From: Betaproteobacteria bacterium
Lineage (GTDB): Bacteria; Pseudomonadota; Gammaproteobacteria; Burkholderiales; JAHFRG01
Assembly (NCBI GenBank): GCA_023258935.1
Contig: JAHFRG010000054.1
Span: 1 to 10,294, forward strand
Direction: 5' to 3'
DNA: 10,294 bases
How positions within the stretch are numbered: the stretch's first letter is position 1; every line of letters starts with the position of its first letter. Shown here piece by piece: positions 5,273-10,294 of this stretch. The position numbers and the translations under genes were made by a program. The notes beneath the pieces were generated by a model. It had not been told where the DNA came from. It saw only the letters and a program-made list of their open reading frames with translations, and ran no database searches.

Positions 5273-5686
5273 CTACCCCATCTGTCGTAGTACAAATGTC
5301 GTCAGTATCGGCAGCTTGGCCGCGGCCAGACGGAAAGCCTCGCGCGCCGATTCCTCGTTCACCCCGTCCATTTCATACAATACCTTGCCGGGCTGAATTT
5401 CAGCGACAAAGTATTCGGGATTGCCCTTGCCGTTACCCATGCGCACTTCAGCCGGCTTTTGCGAAACCGGCTTGTCGGGAAAAATGCGTATCCAGATGCG
5501 CCCGCCGCGCTTGATGTAGTGGGTCATGGCGCGGCGCGCCGATTCTATCTGACGCGAAGTCAACCGGCCGCGCGTTATTGCTTTCAGGCCAAATTCGCCG
5601 AAGCTTACTTTATTGCCTCGCGTGGCTACCCCTGTGTTGCGACCTTTCTGTTGTTTGCGGTACTTAGTCCTTGCTGGTTGCAGCAT
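5273..5686 (-). CDS. rplP: 50S ribosomal protein L16
   Basis: L16 binds near the A-site tRNA elbow and the peptidyl-transferase region and is a late-assembly protein. The 137 residues start MLQPARTKYRKQQKGRN, with GRLTSRQIESARRAM, RIWIRIFPDKPV and EVRMGNGKGNPEYFVAEIQP. The Arg in VRMG (residue 82) matches the E. coli arginine that the oxygenase YcfD hydroxylates. Length is normal (E. coli 136). The site AGGAG with 6-base spacing precedes the ATG. The gene lies 15 bases after rpsC and 3 bases before the GTG of rpmC. Confidence 0.98.
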   Translation of the reverse strand: MLQPARTKYRKQQKGRNTGVATRGNKVSFGEFGLKAITRGRLTSRQIESARRAMTHYIKRGGRIWIRIFPDKPVSQKPAEVRMGNGKGNPEYFVAEIQPGKVLYEMDGVNEESAREAFRLAAAKLPILTTFVLRQMG

Positions 5687-5701
5687 GTTTTGCTCCTGAC
5701 T

Positions 5702-6640
5702 TCACTTTTTTGCTTTGCCTCCACCGCGCTGAGGTTTGGCTTTGGCCACAGTTGAGGTGCTTGTCGCTTTGGCTTTGAGCTTGCCGCGGGGCTTGGTTTT
5801 AGATTTGATTTCCACCTCAACCTTTCTCTTGGCTTCACCTTCACGCTTGGGCTTGGCTTTGGTTCTGGGGATTTCCACAGGTATGGCTTTGGTTTCACCC
5901 TGCTTAACCTTGGGTTTGCGTGCAGCTTCGCGTTGGGTCTCCATTACGACGCGCTGAGGTTTGGCTTTCTTTTCCATCTCGACGGGCGGCGCTACCTGCG
6001 GCTGTTCGGTTTGCCCCAACACTTCGCCCTTGAATACCCATACCTTGATGCCGATTACCCCGTAGGTAGTTTTCGCCTCTGCAAAACCATAATCAATGTC
6101 AGCGCGCAAGGTATGCAGCGGCACCCGGCCTTCGCGGTACCATTCGCAACGGGCGATTTCGACCCCATTCAGGCGCCCCGAGCTCATGATCTTGATGCCC
6201 TGCGCCCCCAAGCGCATGGCATTGGTGATGGCGCGCTTCATGGCGCGTCGGAACATGATGCGCTTTTGCAGTTGCTGGGCAATGCTCTCGGCAATTAGTT
6301 GCGCGTCGAGCTCAGGCTTGCGGATTTCCTCAATGTTAACGTGCACCGGGATGTTCATCAGTTTTTGCAGCTCAATTTTCAGAGACTCAATGTCCTCACC
6401 CTTTTTGCCGATGACCACACCGGGCCTCGCGCTGTAAACGGTGATCCTGGCGTTCTTCGCAGGGCGCTCGATGATCACTTTACCCACGGCGGCATGGCTG
6501 AGCTTGTTCCTCAGGAACTCGCGTACCTTGATGTCTTCGTTCAGCATTCCCGGGAAATGCTTGCTGTTCGCGTACCAGCGCGAACTCCAGTTGCGCAGCA
6601 CGGAGAGGCGAAAACCGGTTGGATGTATCTTCTGTCCCAT
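5702..6640 (-). CDS. rpsC: 30S ribosomal protein S3 with a ~100-residue basic C-terminal tail
   Basis: S3 sits in the 30S head at the mRNA entry channel. Residues 1-40 start MGQKIHPTGFRLSVLRNWSS. The KH RNA-binding domain follows with ITVYSARPGVVIGKKGEDIE, whose GKKG loop is at about residues 78-81. The S3 C-terminal domain ends with RADIDYGFAEAKTTYGVIGI and KVWVFKGEVL at about residue 208. E. coli S3 has 233 residues; this one has 312. Residues from about 211 on are low-complexity Lys/Pro/Ala/Glu/Arg sequence with few hydrophobics, predicted disordered. The hexapeptide KAKPQR occurs at residues 225-230 and 300-305. AAGGGA precedes the ATG by 5 bases, 9 bases after rplV. The core is certain; the tail's role is unknown. 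Confidence 0.98.
   Translation of the reverse strand: MGQKIHPTGFRLSVLRNWSSRWYANSKHFPGMLNEDIKVREFLRNKLSHAAVGKVIIERPAKNARITVYSARPGVVIGKKGEDIESLKIELQKLMNIPVHVNIEEIRKPELDAQLIAESIAQQLQKRIMFRRAMKRAITNAMRLGAQGIKIMSSGRLNGVEIARCEWYREGRVPLHTLRADIDYGFAEAKTTYGVIGIKVWVFKGEVLGQTEQPQVAPPVEMEKKAKPQRVVMETQREAARKPKVKQGETKAIPVEIPRTKAKPKREGEAKRKVEVEIKSKTKPRGKLKAKATSTSTVAKAKPQRGGGKAKK
5725..5968 (-). repeat. 19-bp exact direct repeat pair within the S3 tail coding region
   Basis: An identical 19-base sequence occurs at 5725-5743 and 5950-5968, exactly 225 bases (75 codons) apart and in the same frame. It encodes the KAKPQR motif at both ends of the S3 tail. The sequence between is AK/PK-rich and of low complexity, which suggests growth of the tail by in-frame duplication. 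Confidence 0.8.
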
Positions 6641-6649
6641 GGTGTTCCC

Positions 6650-6982
6650 TTATTCGTCGCCAACCGTCACATAAATGTGGCAGGTGGGTTTGGTAATGCG
6701 GTTGCCGCGGCCTTTGGCTCGCGCGGTGAAACGCTTCAAGCTGGTTCCGCGCTCAACATAGATAGTGGCTACTTTGAGTTCGTCAATGTCTGCGCCGTCG
6801 TTATGCTCAGCATTGGCAATCGCCGATTCCAGCACTTTTTTGATGATCACCGCGCCTCTTTTCGGACTGAACGTGAGGATGTTAAGCGCCTTATCCACCG
6901 GCAAGCCGCGGATCTGGTCCGCCACGAGCCGGCCTTTTTGCGCCGACAAACGCACACCTCGCAATATGGCTGATGTTTTCAT
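6650..6982 (-). CDS. rplV: 50S ribosomal protein L22
   Basis: L22 lines the peptide exit tunnel through a long beta hairpin. From the ATG at 6982 the protein has 110 residues, equal to E. coli L22, and begins MKTSAILRGVRLSAQKGRLV followed by DQIRGLPVDKALNIL. The hairpin region is RGTSLKRFTARAKGRGNRIT, ending HIYVTVGDE; macrolide-resistance changes map to this hairpin in other species. A GTG directly upstream (6985) could also serve as start and would add one residue. The TAGG-type site is 5 bases from the GTG and 8 from the ATG, so the choice is not settled. The ATG is preferred because family members begin with a single Met-Lys/Arg-Thr. Confidence 0.97.
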   Translation of the reverse strand: MKTSAILRGVRLSAQKGRLVADQIRGLPVDKALNILTFSPKRGAVIIKKVLESAIANAEHNDGADIDELKVATIYVERGTSLKRFTARAKGRGNRITKPTCHIYVTVGDE

Positions 6983-6991
6983 CACATTCGC

Positions 6992-7336
6992 CTACTTTTT
7001 CTCCGCTTCTTTACCTGCTTCTTTCGCAACTTCTTTCCCAACTTCTTTCCCCGCTCCTTCAAGCTCAGGGGTTTTCCTCTCGGCTGAATGTCCCTTGAAA
7101 GTGCGGGTGTGGGAAAACTCGCCGAGCTTGTGCCCTACCATGTTTTCAGTCACGTACACCGGAATATGCTGCTTGCCGTTATGCACCGCGAAAGTGAGCC
7201 CTACGAAATCCGGTAGCACAGTGGAGCGCCGCGACCAGGTTTTAATTGGTCGCTTGTCTTTGGAGGCATGCGCCGCTTCCACCTTCTTCATCAGGTGATG
7301 GTCTACAAACGGTCCCTTTTTTACCGAGCGCGCCAT
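6992..7336 (-). CDS. rpsS: 30S ribosomal protein S19 with Lys-Glu repeat tail
   Basis: S19 lies in the 30S head, forms a complex with S13 and contacts intersubunit bridges. The first ~88 residues are canonical: MARSVKKGPFVDHHLMKKVE, IKTWSRRSTVLPDFVG, HNGKQHIPVYVTENMVGHKL and GEFSHTRTFKGHSAERK. The family usually ends within a few residues of this point (E. coli 92 residues), but this protein has 114. The tail ends GAGKEVGKEVAKEAGKEAEKK, four four-residue Lys-Glu units encoded by 12-bp DNA repeats. The ATG lies 5 bases after the rplB stop, with AAGG 9 bases upstream. Confidence 0.98.
   Translation of the reverse strand: MARSVKKGPFVDHHLMKKVEAAHASKDKRPIKTWSRRSTVLPDFVGLTFAVHNGKQHIPVYVTENMVGHKLGEFSHTRTFKGHSAERKTPELEGAGKEVGKEVAKEAGKEAEKK
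7006..7053 (-). repeat. 12-bp tandem repeats coding the S19 tail
   Basis: The 7-mer cttcttt (plus strand) recurs at 7006, 7018, 7030 and 7042, an exact 12-bp period. On the coding strand each unit gives GGN/GCN-AAA-GAA-G(C/T)N, that is Gly/Ala-Lys-Glu-Val/Ala. The period is four codons, so unit gain or loss is in frame. Confidence 0.9.
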
Positions 7337-7341
7337 TGGCT

Positions 7342-8175
7342 TCAGCCTTTTATCTTATGACGGCGGTGCACAATCATTGCCGCAGTGCGCTTGTTGCGAC
7401 GGGTCTTGAAACCCTTGCATTGCACGCCCCACGGACTGACCGGGGGCCGTTTCGATGCGGTTTTGCCTTCACCCCCGCCATGCGGGTGATCAACCGGGTT
7501 CATCGCCACACCACGCACCGTTGGCCGTATGCCGCGCCAGCGCTGCGCACCTGCCTTGCCGATGGAACGCAAAGAATTTTCCTCGTTACCGACTTCGCCG
7601 ATAGCGGCACGGCATTCGATGTGCACTTTGCGAATTTCCCCCGAGCGCAGGCGCAGCTGCGCGTAACTGCCTTCGCGCGCGAGCAACTGCGCCGATGTGC
7701 CGGCCGAGCGCGCAAGTTGCGCGCCCTTGCCTGGCAGCATTTCCACGCAATGTACAATAGTGCCAACCGGAATATTTCTGAGCGGCAGCGCATTGCCCGT
7801 CTTGATCGGCGCTTCCGGCCCGTTCACCAGTTGCGTCCCCACTGTCAGCCCCTTGGGCGCGATGATGTAACGGCGCTCGCCATCGGCGTAGCAAAGCAGC
7901 GCCAGGTGCGCGCTGCGGTTAGGGTCGTATTCCAGCCGCTCCACTATGGCCGCAATGCCGTCCTTGTTGCGGCGGAAATCTACCACGCGGTAGTGCTGCT
8001 TGTGGCCGCCGCCTTGATGACGGGTGGTGATATGGCCGCGGTTATTGCGCCCGGCGCGTTTCGCTTGCCGCTCAACCAGAGGCGCATACGGCGCGCCCTT
8101 GTGCAATTCAGGGCTTACCAGTTTGACTAAACTGCGGCGCCCCGGAGAGGTGGGTTTTACCTTGATAAGAGCCAT
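7342..8175 (-). CDS. rplB: 50S ribosomal protein L2
   Basis: L2 is one of the largest and most conserved 50S proteins, needed for subunit association and peptidyl-transferase activity. The 277 residues (E. coli 273) start MALIKVKPTSPGRRSLVKLV, with GRNNRGHITTRHQGGGHKQ and a central beta-barrel part (GTIVHCVEMLPGKGAQLARS). The C-terminal hallmark is GVAMNPVDHPHGGGEGKT, which contains the conserved histidine matching E. coli His229. The ATG overlaps the rplW stop by one base (TAATG). The end is KTRRNKRTAAMIVHRRHKIKG. Confidence 0.98.
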   Translation of the reverse strand: MALIKVKPTSPGRRSLVKLVSPELHKGAPYAPLVERQAKRAGRNNRGHITTRHQGGGHKQHYRVVDFRRNKDGIAAIVERLEYDPNRSAHLALLCYADGERRYIIAPKGLTVGTQLVNGPEAPIKTGNALPLRNIPVGTIVHCVEMLPGKGAQLARSAGTSAQLLAREGSYAQLRLRSGEIRKVHIECRAAIGEVGNEENSLRSIGKAGAQRWRGIRPTVRGVAMNPVDHPHGGGEGKTASKRPPVSPWGVQCKGFKTRRNKRTAAMIVHRRHKIKG

Positions 8176-8501
8176 TATTTATTCTCCGCCTCGGCGAAAT
8201 TGATTTCCTGACCAGGCTTCAGGGATACATAGGCTTTTTTCCAGTTTTTGCGACATCCTGGGTATTTGCCGATGCGCTTGCTCTTGCCTCTCATGTTTGC
8301 CACTTGCACCGAGAGCACTTCTATTTTCTTGTCCTTGGTGCCGAATAAAAGCTCGATCGCGGCCTTGATTTCCGGCTTGGTGGCGTCCACCGCCACGCGC
8401 AATACCACTTGCCCATGTTTGTCTCCCACCCAGGTGCTTTTTTCCGAGACCTGCGGTGCGAGGATGACCTGCATCAGACGTTCCGGGTTGAGAGTGCTCA
8501 T
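8175..8501 (-). CDS. rplW: 50S ribosomal protein L23
   Basis: L23 sits at the exit of the peptide tunnel and is the docking site for trigger factor and SRP. The 108-residue protein from MSTLNPERLMQVILAPQVSE contains VSEKS (residues 18-22), whose Glu20 matches the E. coli Glu18 trigger-factor contact. It continues with VDATKPEIKAAIELLFG and the loop NMRGKSKRIGKYPGCRKNWK typical of L23. The frame is open further upstream, but that is rplD coding sequence in another frame. The chosen ATG overlaps the rplD TGA as ATGA. Length is slightly above E. coli (100) because of an N-terminal extra and a short acidic end (NFAEAENK). Confidence 0.97.
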   Translation of the reverse strand: MSTLNPERLMQVILAPQVSEKSTWVGDKHGQVVLRVAVDATKPEIKAAIELLFGTKDKKIEVLSVQVANMRGKSKRIGKYPGCRKNWKKAYVSLKPGQEINFAEAENK

Positions 8502-9118
8502 GTCAGCATCTCCTCGATTTTTTGCACCGCGCCCTTGGTCATCAACACGTTGCTGAAGCGGATCAGGCTCACCGGATCGGCTTGACCGGGCTTGACCACG
8601 CATACATTGGGCAGGTTGCGAGAAGAGAGATAAAGGTTTTCATCCAGGTTGTCGGTAATGATCATCACGTCGTCAAATCCCATACCTTTCAGTTTCTGCA
8701 CCAGGAGCTTGGTCTTCGGCGCCTCCAAGTTAAAACTCTCCACCACCGAAAGACGGCCTTCGCGCACCAGTTGCGAGAGAATCGAGCACATCCCGGCGCG
8801 GTACATTTTTTTGTTCACTTTCTGGCTGAAATTTTCTTCAGGCAGATTGGGGAATATCTTGCCGCCACCACGCCACAAGGGACTGGATGCCATTCCAGCG
8901 CGGGCACGCCCGGTACCTTTCTGGCGCCAAGGTTTGCGTGTGGACTTGGCGATATCGCTACGCCCTTTCTGGGCCCGCGTACCAGATCTGGCGTTGGCAA
9001 GGTAAGCGGTCACCACTTGGTGCACCAGCGCCTCGTTGTATTCACGCCCGAACAAGAGGTCTGAAGCTTTGATGGTGGAAAGCTTGCCTTTTTCTAAAAT
9101 CAGTTTAAGTTCCATCAT
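8498..9118 (-). CDS. rplD: 50S ribosomal protein L4
   Basis: L4 helps line the exit tunnel and in E. coli is the autogenous regulator of the S10 operon. The 206 residues (E. coli 201) show LLFGREYNEALVHQVVTAYL and the tunnel loop with STRKPWRQKGTGRARAGM followed by SPLWRGGGKIFPN, where macrolide-resistance changes map in other species. The protein ends NVLMTKGAVQKIEEMLT. Two tandem ATGs exist (9118 and 9115). The first overlaps the rplC stop as ATGA; the second, giving MELKLILEKG, has better spacing from the GGTG site (5 bases rather than 2) and matches the E. coli MELVLK start. The longer form is given, but the second ATG may be the real start. Confidence 0.97.
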   Translation of the reverse strand: MMELKLILEKGKLSTIKASDLLFGREYNEALVHQVVTAYLANARSGTRAQKGRSDIAKSTRKPWRQKGTGRARAGMASSPLWRGGGKIFPNLPEENFSQKVNKKMYRAGMCSILSQLVREGRLSVVESFNLEAPKTKLLVQKLKGMGFDDVMIITDNLDENLYLSSRNLPNVCVVKPGQADPVSLIRFSNVLMTKGAVQKIEEMLT

Positions 9119-9759
9119 TTCACCGCTTTCACTGAGGGACGTACAATCACGTCGCCGCCCGTGGCTCCTGGTAGTGCGCCCTTGACCAGGAGCAGTTGAC
9201 GTTCTGCATCAATGCGTAGCACTTCCAGACTGAGCGCAGTGCGTTTCACATTGCCCAATTGTCCGGGCATGCGCTTTCCCGGAAATACGCGGCCAGGATC
9301 TTGCCTCTGACCGGTTGAACCCGGTTTGTTGTGGGACAGTGAGTTGCCATGACTTGCGCGGTTGGATTTGAAGTGATGCCGCTTGATCACCCCGGCAAAA
9401 CCCTTGCCTCGACTTGTGCCGGTGACATCCACTTTCTGTCCCACCTTGAAAATATCCACGCCGATGGCAGCGCCAACCTTGAGGTTGGCAATCTCTTCTT
9501 GAGCGACCCTAAATTCCCTGAGGACACAGCCTGCTTCTACTGCAGCTTTGGCAAAATGCCCGGCAGCGGCTTTATTAACACGGCTCGCGCGGCGCCTGCC
9601 GTAAGTGACCTGCACTGCGGCATAGCCGTCATTATCGAGAGTCTTGATCTGGGTAACGCGGTTGTTGGACACATCCAGCACCGTGACCGGCAAAGCATCG
9701 CCGTCATCGGTAAAAAAGCGGGTCATGCCAATCTTGCGACCGACAAGTCCTAAACTCAT
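9115..9759 (-). CDS. rplC: 50S ribosomal protein L3
   Basis: L3 initiates 50S assembly and reaches the peptidyl-transferase centre with an extended loop. From the ATG at 9759 there are 214 residues (E. coli 209): MSLGLVGRKIGMTRFFTDDG, VTGTSRGKGFAGVIKRHHFK, ASHGNSLSHNKPGSTGQRQD and the basic GRVFPGKRMPGQLGN. The Gln-containing loop is the region methylated by PrmB in E. coli. An in-frame GTG at 9768 would add three residues, but it lies inside the ribosome binding site itself. AAGGTG with 6-base spacing supports the ATG. The gene is preceded by the structured rpsJ–rplC gap and overlaps rplD at its stop. Confidence 0.97.
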   Translation of the reverse strand: MSLGLVGRKIGMTRFFTDDGDALPVTVLDVSNNRVTQIKTLDNDGYAAVQVTYGRRRASRVNKAAAGHFAKAAVEAGCVLREFRVAQEEIANLKVGAAIGVDIFKVGQKVDVTGTSRGKGFAGVIKRHHFKSNRASHGNSLSHNKPGSTGQRQDPGRVFPGKRMPGQLGNVKRTALSLEVLRIDAERQLLLVKGALPGATGGDVIVRPSVKAVK

Positions 9760-9781
9760 TTTCTTCACCTTATTTTAAGGC

Positions 9782-9801
9782 GCCGGTTGCAATTGACCGG
9801 C
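9782..9801 (-). promoter_or_regulatory. Hairpin upstream of the rplC ribosome binding site
   Basis: The transcript strand has GCCGGT (9801-9796), an 8-base loop and the exact complement ACCGGC (9787-9782). The stem is GC-rich with 6 bp. It ends about 10 bases before the AAGGTG site of rplC. There is no U-run after it (TTAAAATAAGG follows), so it is not an intrinsic terminator. It could influence rplC translation or mRNA stability. Confidence 0.45.
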
Positions 9802-9813
9802 AGTTCTTTAATT

Positions 9814-9843
9814 GTGAAACGACGCTTATCTTACACGTTTCAC
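9814..9843 (-). promoter_or_regulatory. 8-bp inverted repeat in the rpsJ–rplC gap
   Basis: GTGAAACG at 9843-9836 (transcript strand) pairs exactly with CGTTTCAC at 9821-9814 across a 14-base loop. The left arm is one unit of the adjacent 7-base repeat array, so the right arm could pair with several alternative partners. That would allow switching between structures; function is inferred only. Confidence 0.45.
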
Positions 9844-9864
9844 TTTTCACATTTCACGTTTTAC
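9837..9864 (-). repeat. Four 7-base tandem repeats (GTGAAAN) after rpsJ
   Basis: On the plus strand the units are gtttcac (9837-9843), ttttcac (9844-9850), atttcac (9851-9857) and gttttac (9858-9864). Only the first base varies, apart from one internal change in the last copy. The fourth unit overlaps the rpsJ stop codon. A weaker fifth unit (cttacac, 9830-9836) may precede them. Confidence 0.8.
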
Positions 9865-10169
9865 AACTTAATCTCCACATCCACGCCTGCGGGCAAATCC
9901 AGTTTCATCAGCGCATCCACGGTTTTGTCTGTAGGGTCAAGGATGTCCATCAAGCGCAAATGTGTGCGGATTTCGAATTGGTCGCGGGATGTCTTGTCGG
10001 CATGCGGGGAACGCAGCACGTCAAAGCGTTCAATGCGCGTGGGCAGCGGCACGGGTCCTTTCACTACCGCCCCCGTGCGTTTCGCGGTCTCGACGATTTC
10101 CAGCGCCGACTGGTCAATCAGGCGGTAATCAAAGGCTTTCAGGCGAATTCGAATTTTTTGGTTTTGCAT
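9861..10169 (-). CDS. rpsJ: 30S ribosomal protein S10 (NusE)
   Basis: S10 is a 30S head protein and, as NusE, pairs with NusB in transcription antitermination. The protein from MQNQKIRIRLKAFDYRLIDQ has 102 residues (E. coli 103), with TGAVVKGPVPLPTRIERFDV, RSPHADKTSRDQFEIRTH and a normal end (LPAGVDVEIKL). The frame is open further upstream into tuf, but that part is EF-Tu coding sequence in another frame. The ATG is only 4 bases after the tuf stop, and the site upstream is weak (GAG within the last tuf codon), which suggests coupled translation with tuf. Confidence 0.98.
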   Translation of the reverse strand: MQNQKIRIRLKAFDYRLIDQSALEIVETAKRTGAVVKGPVPLPTRIERFDVLRSPHADKTSRDQFEIRTHLRLMDILDPTDKTVDALMKLDLPAGVDVEIKL

Positions 10170-10173
10170 GACG

Positions 10174-10294
10174 TTACTCAAGTATCTTTGCGACCACGCC
10201 GGCGCCCACGGTGCGGCCGCCTTCGCGGATGGCGAAGCGCAAGCCCTCTTCCATGGCAATCGGGGCAATCAGAGCCACTGTCACCGTCACATTG
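10174..10294 (-). CDS. tuf: Elongation factor Tu, C-terminal 39 residues (runs off window)
   Basis: EF-Tu delivers aminoacyl-tRNA to the ribosome as a GTP complex. Only the end of domain 3 is present. It reads NVTVTVALIAPIAMEEGLRF, followed by AIREGGRTVGAGVVAKILE, almost identical to the universal EF-Tu C-terminus. The stop is TAA at 10174-10176. Position directly upstream of rpsJ is the usual place for tuf at the end of the str operon. The start lies outside the window, so completeness cannot be judged. Confidence 0.97.
   Translation of the reverse strand, partial: NVTVTVALIAPIAMEEGLRFAIREGGRTVGAGVVAKILE

Larger units (their letters stand above)
9760..9860 (-). other. rpsJ–rplC intergenic region with repeats and inverted repeats
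   Basis: This 101-bp gap interrupts an otherwise tightly packed operon. On the transcript strand it holds, in order, a run of 7-base repeats of the form GTGAAAN, an 8-bp inverted repeat, a 6-bp hairpin and the rplC ribosome binding site AAGGTG. No convincing promoter or T-run terminator is visible. Because rpsJ follows tuf with only 4 bases between, there is no leader of the E. coli S10 type upstream of rpsJ. This gap is the only leader-like sequence in the S10 part of the window. Confidence 0.7.

Noticed and set aside
7246..8130. Long plus-strand open frame (about 294 codons) opposite rplB and rpsS
   Set aside because: It lies antisense to certain ribosomal-protein genes, its product is Arg/His/Ala-rich with no recognisable domain, and high GC at third positions of the true genes explains the lack of stops.
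9760..9860. Possible promoter before rplC (TAAGAT as -10)
   Set aside because: It matches only 4 of 6 bases and has no TTG-type -35 at a suitable distance.
9837..9864. Seven-base repeats as a CRISPR or phage-type array
   Set aside because: Units are contiguous, 7 bases long and without spacers, so they are a microrepeat only.

Overview
The window is a contiguous piece of the bacterial tuf–S10–spc ribosomal-protein cluster, transcribed entirely on the minus strand, so gene order runs from high to low coordinates: tuf (3' end only), rpsJ, rplC, rplD, rplW, rplB, rpsS, rplV, rpsC, rplP, rpmC, rpsQ, then a 202-bp gap with a good sigma70-type promoter, then rplN, rplX, rplE, rpsN, rpsH, rplF, rplR, rpsE, rpmD, rplO and secY (5' part only). 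No plus-strand gene is credible. The sequence type (zinc-free S14, L29 and L30 present, L22 and L16 variants, EF-Tu tail followed directly by rpsJ) points to a proteobacterium, most likely a betaproteobacterium. That assignment comes from general family resemblance, not from a database search.

Layout: 10174-10294 tuf end; 9861-10169 rpsJ; 9760-9860 a structured 101-bp gap (7-nt tandem repeats, an 8-bp inverted repeat and a 6-bp hairpin); 4818-9759 the rest of the S10 operon, tightly packed with many overlapping stop/start codons; 4616-4817 spc promoter and leader; 451-4615 the spc operon from rplN to rplO; 1-450 the start of secY. The genes jointly supply 30S proteins (S3, S5, S8, S10, S14, S17, S19), 50S proteins (L2-L6, L14-L16, L18, L22-L24, L29, L30), the elongation factor EF-Tu and the protein-export channel SecY.

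No new multi-gene system is present. The unusual features lie at the ends of four ribosomal proteins. The rpsE/rpmD junction carries a 66-bp in-frame tandem duplication: the second copy has lost its ATG, so L30 must start at the upstream copy and carries a new ~30-residue N-terminal extension, part of which is the S5 C-terminal coding sequence read in a different frame. S3 has a ~100-residue Lys/Pro-rich C-terminal tail, S19 a tail of four-residue Lys-Glu repeats encoded by 12-bp DNA repeats, and L15 a tail of three-residue Glu-Lys-Val/Ala repeats encoded by 9-bp DNA repeats. Several start codons were set from Shine-Dalgarno position and family alignment (rplC, rplV, rplW, rplE, rpsN, rpsJ).
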